Shown: positions 57,866 to 64,000 of the stretch, in pieces
How positions within the stretch are numbered: the first letter of the stretch is position 1
Layout: every line of letters begins with the position of its first letter
Source of the DNA: Amycolatopsis vancoresmycina
GTDB taxonomy: Bacteria; Actinomycetota; Actinomycetes; Mycobacteriales; Pseudonocardiaceae
Length of the DNA: 64,000 nucleotides
Assembly: GCF_000716785.1 (NCBI RefSeq)
Contig: NZ_JNYY01000020.1
Location: 75,138-139,137, forward strand
Direction: 5' to 3'
The notes under the pieces: generated by a model
Databases searched by the model: none
Seen by the model: only the letters and a program-made list of their open reading frames with translations
Told to the model about the DNA's origin: nothing
Made by a program: the position numbers and the translations under genes

Positions 57866-60841
57866 TCAGGCTTCGTAGAACAGGTGCTCCACCACCGTGT
57901 GCGCCCGGCGGGTGATGCGGCGGTACGTGTCCAGGAACTCGCCCGGGTCGTCCTCCGCGCTGCGGCCGAACACGCGGGCCACCGCCGCCAGGTCGCGGCC
58001 CGACCCCGGGACCTCGTCGACCGCCTTGCCGCGGACCAGCATTCCCGCGTTGCGTACCCGGGTTGCCAGCAGCCACGCTTCGCGCAACGAATCCGCTTCG
58101 GACTGCGTAGCCAGCCCCGCGTCCGGCAGGCACTCCAGCGCGTCCAGCGTTGACGTCGTCCGCAGGCCCGGGACCGAACACGCGTGCTGCAGCTGCAGGA
58201 GCTGCACCGTCCATTCGACGTCGGCGAGGCCGCCGCGGCCCAGCTTCGTGTGGCGGGTCGGGTCGGCGCCGCGTGGCATGCGCTCGGTCTCCACGCGGGC
58301 CTTGATGCGGCGGATCTCTCGCGCCTTCGTCGCGTCCAGGCCGCCTTCGGGGTAGCGGATCGGGTCGATCATCGCGATGAACCGCTCGCCGAGGTCGTCG
58401 TCGCCGGCGATGAACCGTGCGCGCAGCAGGGCCTGAGCCTCCCACACCTCGCCCCACCGGGCGTAGTACGCGCGGTAGGACTCCAGGGTGCGGACCAGCG
58501 GCCCGCTTCGGCCCTCCGGCCGCAGGTCGGCGTCGACCACCAGGGCCGGATCCGGGCTCGGCGCGCCGAGCATCTTCCGGACCGTCTCCGCGACCGACGA
58601 AGCGAACTTCACCGCGTCGGCGTCCGAAACCCCTTCGGACGGCTCGCACACGAAGAGCACGTCGGCGTCGGAGCCGTAGCCGAGTTCCGCGCCGCCGAGC
58701 CGGCCCATTCCGATGACGGCGATGCGCGCCGGCGTGCGCCCCAGCTCTGCTTGGCGCTGGCGGAACGCCGCCGCCAGCGCGCCCTGCAGCACCGCGACCC
58801 ACACCGAAGACAGCGCTTCGCAAACCGCGGGCACTTCGAGCAACCCCAGCAGGTCCGCGCACGCGACACGCAGGAGTTCGTGCCGCCGCAGGGATCGCGC
58901 CGCCGCGACCGCCGCGTTCAACCCGGGCTGACGGCGGACGGCGGCCCGCAGCGACGTCGCCACCTCGGCCGGCGTGCGGCCCACCAGGCGGGCCGGGTCG
59001 CCGAGCAGCTGCAGCACCTCCGGTGCGCGGACCAGCAGGTCGGGCACCAGCCTCGACGTCCCCAGCAGGAGCGCCAGGTTCTCCACGACGGTGCCCTCGT
59101 CGCGCAGCACCCGCAGGTACCACGGGGTGTCTTCGAGCGCCTCGGACACCTTCCGGTACGACAAGAGCCCGCCGTCGGGGTCGGGCGTGTCGGCGAAGAG
59201 GTCGAGCAGCACCGGCAGCAGCGCCTGCTGGATCGCCGCGCGCCGCGAAACTCCCGAGGTGAGGGCCTTGATGTGCTGGAGCGCGCCGTCGGGTGCGGTG
59301 TAGCCGAGCGCGGCCAGGCGGCTGGCCGCCTGCTTGGTCGTCAGGCGCAGCGCCTCCGTGGGCACGTTCGCGACCGACTGCAGCAGCGGCCGGTAGAAGA
59401 TCTTTTCGTGCAGGCGCCGGATGCCCTTGCCGTGCTTGCGGAACTCCGCGAGCAGCGCCTCGCCCTGGCTCTTGCCGCCGCTCGCCTTGATCCCGCTGGC
59501 CCGGGCGAGGATCCGCAGCTCGTCGGTGTCCGATGCCGCGGGGAAGAGGTGCGTCCGGCGCAGCCGCCGCAGCTGCAGCCGGTGTTCGAGCATCCGCAGG
59601 AACTCGTACGACGCCCCCAGCTCCGCAGCGTCCTGACGGCCGACGTACCCGCCTTCACCGAGCGCCGCCAGAGCGTCCATTGTGGACGGTGAGCGCAGGT
59701 CCGCGTCGACCCGGCCGTGCACGAGCTGCAGCAGCTGCACGGCGAATTCGACGTCCCGAAGACCGCCGCGGCCCAGCTTCAGCTCGCGTTCGGCGTGCTC
59801 CGACGGCACGTGCCCCTCGACGCGGCGGCGCATCTGCTGCACCTCGGCGACGAAGTTCTCGCGGTCGGCGGCCGACCACACCAGCGGCGCCACCATCTCG
59901 GCGTACTGGCGGCCGAGTTCGGCGTCGCCCGCCACCGGACGGGCCTTGAGCAGGGCCTGGAACTCCCAGGTCTTCGCCCACTTCTGGTAGTAGCTGTGGT
60001 GCCCGTCGAGTGTCCGGACGAGTGCACCGGCCTTGCCTTCGGGCCGCAGCGCCGCGTCGACCTCGAAGCACGCCTTCCCGACGACGCGCATCATCGTGCT
60101 CGCCAGGCGCGTGGCGAGGCCGAGGTCGTCCTCGCCGACGAAGATGACGTCGACGTCGCTGACGTAGTTGAGCTCCCGGCCGCCGCACTTGCCCATCGCG
60201 ATGATCGCGAGCGTGCCTTCGGCGGACGCGCCCGCTTCGGCCTCGGCGACGACCAGCCCGGCGGCCAGCGCGGCTTCGGCGAGCTCGGTCAGCTGCGCCG
60301 CGACCTCGGCGTAGCTCGGGTGCTCGAGGCCGGCCTCCACGAGGTGACCCAGGTCGGCGGCGGCGATGCCGAGCAGCTGGCCGCGGTAGGCGACCTTCAG
60401 CGCCTGCTCGGCTTCGGTGCCGGTGAGCACCGAGCCGTCGTCGCGCACGAGCGCCGCGCGCAGGGCTTCGCGGTAGCAGGCCGAATCGGTGCACTTGTCG
60501 GCGGTGAGCGCGTGCCACTGGCCGGGGTTGGCGGCGAGGAAGTCGGCGAGCGCGCTCGACGTGCCCAGGACGCCGAGGAGCCGGCCGCGGAACGTCCGGT
60601 GGGCGCGCAGCTGTTCTTCGAGGGCAGTCCATTCTCCGGCGTCGGCCTCGCGGATCCGGTCCAGGCCGCGCAGTGCGAGGTCGGGGTCGGCGGCGCGCGA
60701 CAACGCCGCGAGCACGTCGGCGGCCGCGGCGGCCGGGCCGGCGTCGGCCCACCAGCCGGCCGCGCGCAGCTGGCCCTCGGCACGGGCGTCGGTGAAGCCG
60801 TACCTCGCCGCCGAAGCGGTCGTTCGCGCGCGATCTGCCAT
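57866..60841 (-). CDS. glnE: Glutamine synthetase adenylyltransferase/deadenylyltransferase
   Basis: 991 residues from ATG at 60839-60841, near the typical length. Two nucleotidyltransferase domains, each with the G-x11-DxD signature: IAMGKCGGRELNYVSDVDVIFVGE (about 220) and IGMGRLGGAELGYGSDADVLFVCE (about 720), separated by the regulatory helical domain. It adds and removes AMP on the GlnA tyrosine. The open frame continues upstream through the antisense side of the PiT gene and is not part of the protein. Confidence 0.97.
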   Translation of the reverse strand: MADRARTTASAARYGFTDARAEGQLRAAGWWADAGPAAAAADVLAALSRAADPDLALRGLDRIREADAGEWTALEEQLRAHRTFRGRLLGVLGTSSALADFLAANPGQWHALTADKCTDSACYREALRAALVRDDGSVLTGTEAEQALKVAYRGQLLGIAAADLGHLVEAGLEHPSYAEVAAQLTELAEAALAAGLVVAEAEAGASAEGTLAIIAMGKCGGRELNYVSDVDVIFVGEDDLGLATRLASTMMRVVGKACFEVDAALRPEGKAGALVRTLDGHHSYYQKWAKTWEFQALLKARPVAGDAELGRQYAEMVAPLVWSAADRENFVAEVQQMRRRVEGHVPSEHAERELKLGRGGLRDVEFAVQLLQLVHGRVDADLRSPSTMDALAALGEGGYVGRQDAAELGASYEFLRMLEHRLQLRRLRRTHLFPAASDTDELRILARASGIKASGGKSQGEALLAEFRKHGKGIRRLHEKIFYRPLLQSVANVPTEALRLTTKQAASRLAALGYTAPDGALQHIKALTSGVSRRAAIQQALLPVLLDLFADTPDPDGGLLSYRKVSEALEDTPWYLRVLRDEGTVVENLALLLGTSRLVPDLLVRAPEVLQLLGDPARLVGRTPAEVATSLRAAVRRQPGLNAAVAAARSLRRHELLRVACADLLGLLEVPAVCEALSSVWVAVLQGALAAAFRQRQAELGRTPARIAVIGMGRLGGAELGYGSDADVLFVCEPSEGVSDADAVKFASSVAETVRKMLGAPSPDPALVVDADLRPEGRSGPLVRTLESYRAYYARWGEVWEAQALLRARFIAGDDDLGERFIAMIDPIRYPEGGLDATKAREIRRIKARVETERMPRGADPTRHTKLGRGGLADVEWTVQLLQLQHACSVPGLRTTSTLDALECLPDAGLATQSEADSLREAWLLATRVRNAGMLVRGKAVDEVPGSGRDLAAVARVFGRSAEDDPGEFLDTYRRITRRAHTVVEHLFYEA

Positions 60842-60870
60842 CACCGACCACCGTAGCCGGGGAACACGGC

Positions 60871-62004
<1,134 letters not shown>

Positions 62005-62097
62005 CCGACCTCCGCACCCTTGTGGGGACTCTTTCCGCAAGGTACCTGACGGGTGCGCCCGGCGTTAACAGCGTGTTGCTGGTTGTGACTTCTGTCG

Positions 62098-62844
62098 TTA
62101 AGCCAGCGGTAACGTGCGTTGACTTGCCGCGGCCGGTTCGAGCTCGCCGGCGGCCAGCCTGACGAACCGCTGCGCGAAGGGCCGCCAGGTCTCCTCGATG
62201 TCGGCGTGCACGGTGACCAGCTTGTCGTGGTCGAGGGCGCCGGGCCGCGCGAACTCCGCCTCGTCAGGGCATTCGACGGCCCAGTTCTCGACGACTTCCG
62301 CGGTCGTCTCGATGTGGAACTGGACGCCGTAGACGCACCGGCCGAGCCGGTAGGCCTGGTGCGCGTAGCGCGGGGACGACGCGAGCAGCTCGGCGCCGGG
62401 CGGGAGCCGGGTGATCGCGTCGGTGTGGAACTGGAGGACGTCCTGCACGAGCGGCAGGTCGGCGAAGAGCGGGTCGGTCCACGCCGCGTCCTTCTTGCTG
62501 ACGAGGTACGGACCGACCTCGGGCCCGTCGGGACCGGCCTCGACGCGGCCACCGGTCGCGACGGCCAGCAGCTGCGCGCCGAGGCAGATCCCGAGCGTGG
62601 GCAGGCTCTTCGAGGCCGCCTTGGCCAGCAGCCGCCGGACGTCGGCGAGCCACGGGTGGGTGGCGTCGTCTTCCGCGGCCATGCTGCCGCCCAGGCAGAC
62701 GACGCCCTGGTAGCCGTCGAGGTCCGGCAGTTCTTGCCCCGGCAGCAGCCGGACGTCGAGCTCGGCGCCGGCGCCGGTGAGCCAGTCGCCGAGGGGGCCG
62801 ACCGGGTCCGACTCGTCCGGCTGGATGATCAGCAGTCGTGTCAC
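62098..62844 (-). CDS. Class I glutamine amidotransferase-like protein
   Basis: 248 residues from GTG at 62842-62844. Triad: nucleophile in LGICLGAQLLAVATGG (Cys about 98), His and Glu in YGVQFHIETT. The LPDLDGYQGVVCLGGSMAAEDD start matches GMP-synthase-like amidotransferases that act without a fused synthase. It could remove glutamine amide groups in nitrogen or polyamine metabolism; partner unknown. Located 15 bp after the rhodanese gene. Confidence 0.9.
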   Translation of the reverse strand: MTRLLIIQPDESDPVGPLGDWLTGAGAELDVRLLPGQELPDLDGYQGVVCLGGSMAAEDDATHPWLADVRRLLAKAASKSLPTLGICLGAQLLAVATGGRVEAGPDGPEVGPYLVSKKDAAWTDPLFADLPLVQDVLQFHTDAITRLPPGAELLASSPRYAHQAYRLGRCVYGVQFHIETTAEVVENWAVECPDEAEFARPGALDHDKLVTVHADIEETWRPFAQRFVRLAAGELEPAAASQRTLPLA

Positions 62845-62859
62845 GTGGTCCAGGGTAGG

Positions 62860-63282
62860 TCAGCAGGCGCAGCGGATCCCCGGGGTCGTGGTGCCTTCGA
62901 CGGGGTAGCCGGCGGCGATCCAGCTGGCGATGCCGCCGGACAGCCGTTTCACCCGGAAGCCGAGCTGGGCGAGCTTGAGCGCACCCTTCGTGGCGGCGTT
63001 GCACTGGGCGCTTTCGCAGTAGCAGACGTACACGAGGTCGCGGTCGAGGCTCTTCGTGCTCTCGGCCGTCATGTCCCGGTACGGCAGGTTGATCGCGCCG
63101 GGGATGCGGGCGTGGGCGAAGGCTTCGGGCGCGCGGGTCTCGACGACGACGTAGCCGTCGGTGCGCCCGGCTTCGAGGTCCTGGACGAGATCGTCGGGGT
63201 CGACTTCGAAGCCGAGTTCGGCACCGAAGTACTCGACGGCGGCCGCCGGGGCCGCGGCGGGGAAGGCGAGCGTGCGTGTCAT
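62860..63282 (-). CDS. Rhodanese-like sulfurtransferase
   Basis: 140 residues from ATG at 63280-63282. Single rhodanese domain: VVETRAPEAFAHARIPGAINLPYRDM and the active-site loop YVCYCESAQCNAATKGALKLAQLGFRV, then LSGGIASWIAAGYPVEG. It ends with a Cys-rich GIRCAC. Such proteins transfer sulfane sulfur; the loop has three Cys, so the attacking residue is not certain. Divergent from the Lrp regulator. Confidence 0.9.
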   Translation of the reverse strand: MTRTLAFPAAAPAAAVEYFGAELGFEVDPDDLVQDLEAGRTDGYVVVETRAPEAFAHARIPGAINLPYRDMTAESTKSLDRDLVYVCYCESAQCNAATKGALKLAQLGFRVKRLSGGIASWIAAGYPVEGTTTPGIRCAC

Positions 63283-63393
63283 GGGGTAAATCCTGCTGGG
63301 ACGAGCGGGTTCCGGACAGGGCAGAATCGGCGTGGAAGCCCGGATCGGCCGGGGATTTCCCTGTTCTGGCCCTGCGAACCCGGGAGAGTGCCG

Positions 63394-63840
63394 GTGGATC
63401 CCCTCGACGACGTCGACTGGCAGCTGCTGGAGCTCCTGCAGGCCGACGGCCGGCTGAGCTTTTCGGAGCTGGGGCGCCGGGTGTCGCTGTCCGGATCGGC
63501 GGTGACGGAACGAGTGCGCCGCCTCGAGGAGCGCGGGGTGATCACCGGCTACGCGGCGAGTGTGGACACGACGAAGCTCGGGCTGCCGATCGAGGCACTG
63601 GTGCGGGCGCGGGTGCGGAGTCTGGACACGCCCCGGTTCCGGACGGCGGTGCTGCCGTTGCCCCAGGTCGTCGCGGCGGACCACGTGACGGGGGACGAGT
63701 GCTGGGTGCTGCGGGTGCTGTGCCGGGATACCGCGGAGCTGGAAGCGCTGGTCGAGAAGGTGCAGCGGTACGGGGAGACGACGACGTCGCTGGTGTTGTC
63801 GTCGCCGTTGCGGCGCCGGCCGCCGGCTCGACCGGTTTGA
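63394..63840 (+). CDS. Lrp/AsnC-family transcriptional regulator
   Basis: 148 residues from GTG at 63394, 8 nt after GGGAGA (GTG at 63388 is possible). HTH_AsnC: DDVDWQLLELLQADGRLSFSELGRRVSLSGSAVTERVRRLEERGVITGYAA, then an alpha/beta RAM-like ligand domain (VAADHVTGDECWVLRVLCRDTAELEALVEKVQRYGET). Divergent from the rhodanese with a 111-bp gap, so the rhodanese-amidotransferase pair is the likely target. The ligand would be an amino acid. Confidence 0.92.
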   Translation: MDPLDDVDWQLLELLQADGRLSFSELGRRVSLSGSAVTERVRRLEERGVITGYAASVDTTKLGLPIEALVRARVRSLDTPRFRTAVLPLPQVVAADHVTGDECWVLRVLCRDTAELEALVEKVQRYGETTTSLVLSSPLRRRPPARPV

Positions 63841-63847
63841 GGCATGA

Positions 63848-63898
63848 GAAAAGGGCCTGGACCGGGAGACTTTCGTCTCAACCGGGCCCAGGCCCTTC
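63848..63898 (-). terminator. rRNA operon terminator
   Basis: Long stem (GGGCCTGG/CCAGGCCC and CCGG arms around GAGAC-TTTC-GTCTC) with AAAA at 63849-63852, giving TTTT on the minus strand. It lies 10 nt after the 5S rRNA 3' end. Confidence 0.85.
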
Positions 63899-63908
63899 CC
63901 TCAAGTAA

Positions 63909-64000
63909 GTTCGGCGGTGTCCTACTCTCCCACAACCCTTCGGTTGCAGTACCATCGGCGCTGTCAGGCTTAGCTTCCGGGTTCGGAATGGGACCGGGCG
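63909..64000 (-). rRNA. 5S ribosomal RNA, 3' part
   Basis: Reads into the window from the right edge on the minus strand: TTCCGAACCCGGAAGCTAAG, GCGCCGATGGTACTGC and GGGAGAGTAGGACACCGCCG are universal 5S elements. About 92 nt are present; the 5' 25-30 nt and the rest of the operon lie beyond the window. Confidence 0.96.

Overview
The window is GC-rich (about 70% or more by eye) actinobacterial chromosome with many GTG starts and ATGA/GTGA gene overlaps. WhiB7, a tmRNA whose tag reads ADSSQREFALAA, the prfB-ftsE-ftsX-smpB order, the UPF0182...UvrD2 block and the DUF4191-RDD-glnA-glnE block (both arranged, from memory, much as in Mycobacterium tuberculosis) point to the Pseudonocardiales, most likely an Amycolatopsis-type organism. 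That placement is inference. I see no phage, plasmid, CRISPR or insertion-sequence genes.

Layout. 1-2.7 kb: truncated NlpC/P60 hydrolase with a WXG100-like partner, then a DsbA/MauE thiol-redox pair. 2.7-7.7 kb: orphan solute-binding lipoprotein, HrpB helicase, ABC-2 exporter. 8-10.4 kb: two-component system whose kinase carries an unusual C-terminal membrane segment plus extra domain. 10.4-12.3 kb: an inverted-repeat cluster and a translationally coupled cassette of unknown genes. 12.1-14.6 kb: PiT phosphate transporter with a tiny membrane partner, and a secreted lipase. 14.6-22.9 kb: complete histidine-utilisation locus (hutH, hutU, M20 hydrolase, hutF, hutI) with a divergent IclR regulator. 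23-31 kb: MFS exporter, diguanylate cyclase, ssrA, sensor/kinase/regulator set, acyltransferase. 31-36 kb: amidohydrolase, smpB, ftsX, ftsE, prfB, PadR. 36.2-38.7 kb: two identical initiator tRNAs around a TetR/flavin-monooxygenase pair that resembles an antibiotic-inactivation cassette. 38.8-54.4 kb: conserved actinobacterial block ending in whiB7 and uvrD2. 54.5-63.8 kb: glutamine synthetase (with a GlnR-type box), its adenylyltransferase, a second PiT transporter, an amidotransferase, a rhodanese and an Lrp regulator. The right edge enters the 3' end of a 5S rRNA.

The least explained content is intergenic. (1) A strictly 21-bp-period array at 49443-49653. (2) A cluster of AGAGCAGTGCTCT-type motifs at 10557-10834. 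(3) Two long hairpins (20437-20482, 30997-31040) with the same ends and loop but different, compensating stems, each supplying the last Ser codon and the stop codon of the gene it abuts. (4) Paired TTGTCCACA dyads with an identical 12-nt spacer. (5) An over-represented palindrome GTCCACWGTGGAC. The whiB7 leader, with a candidate upstream ORF and a strong intrinsic terminator, is the clearest regulatory system.
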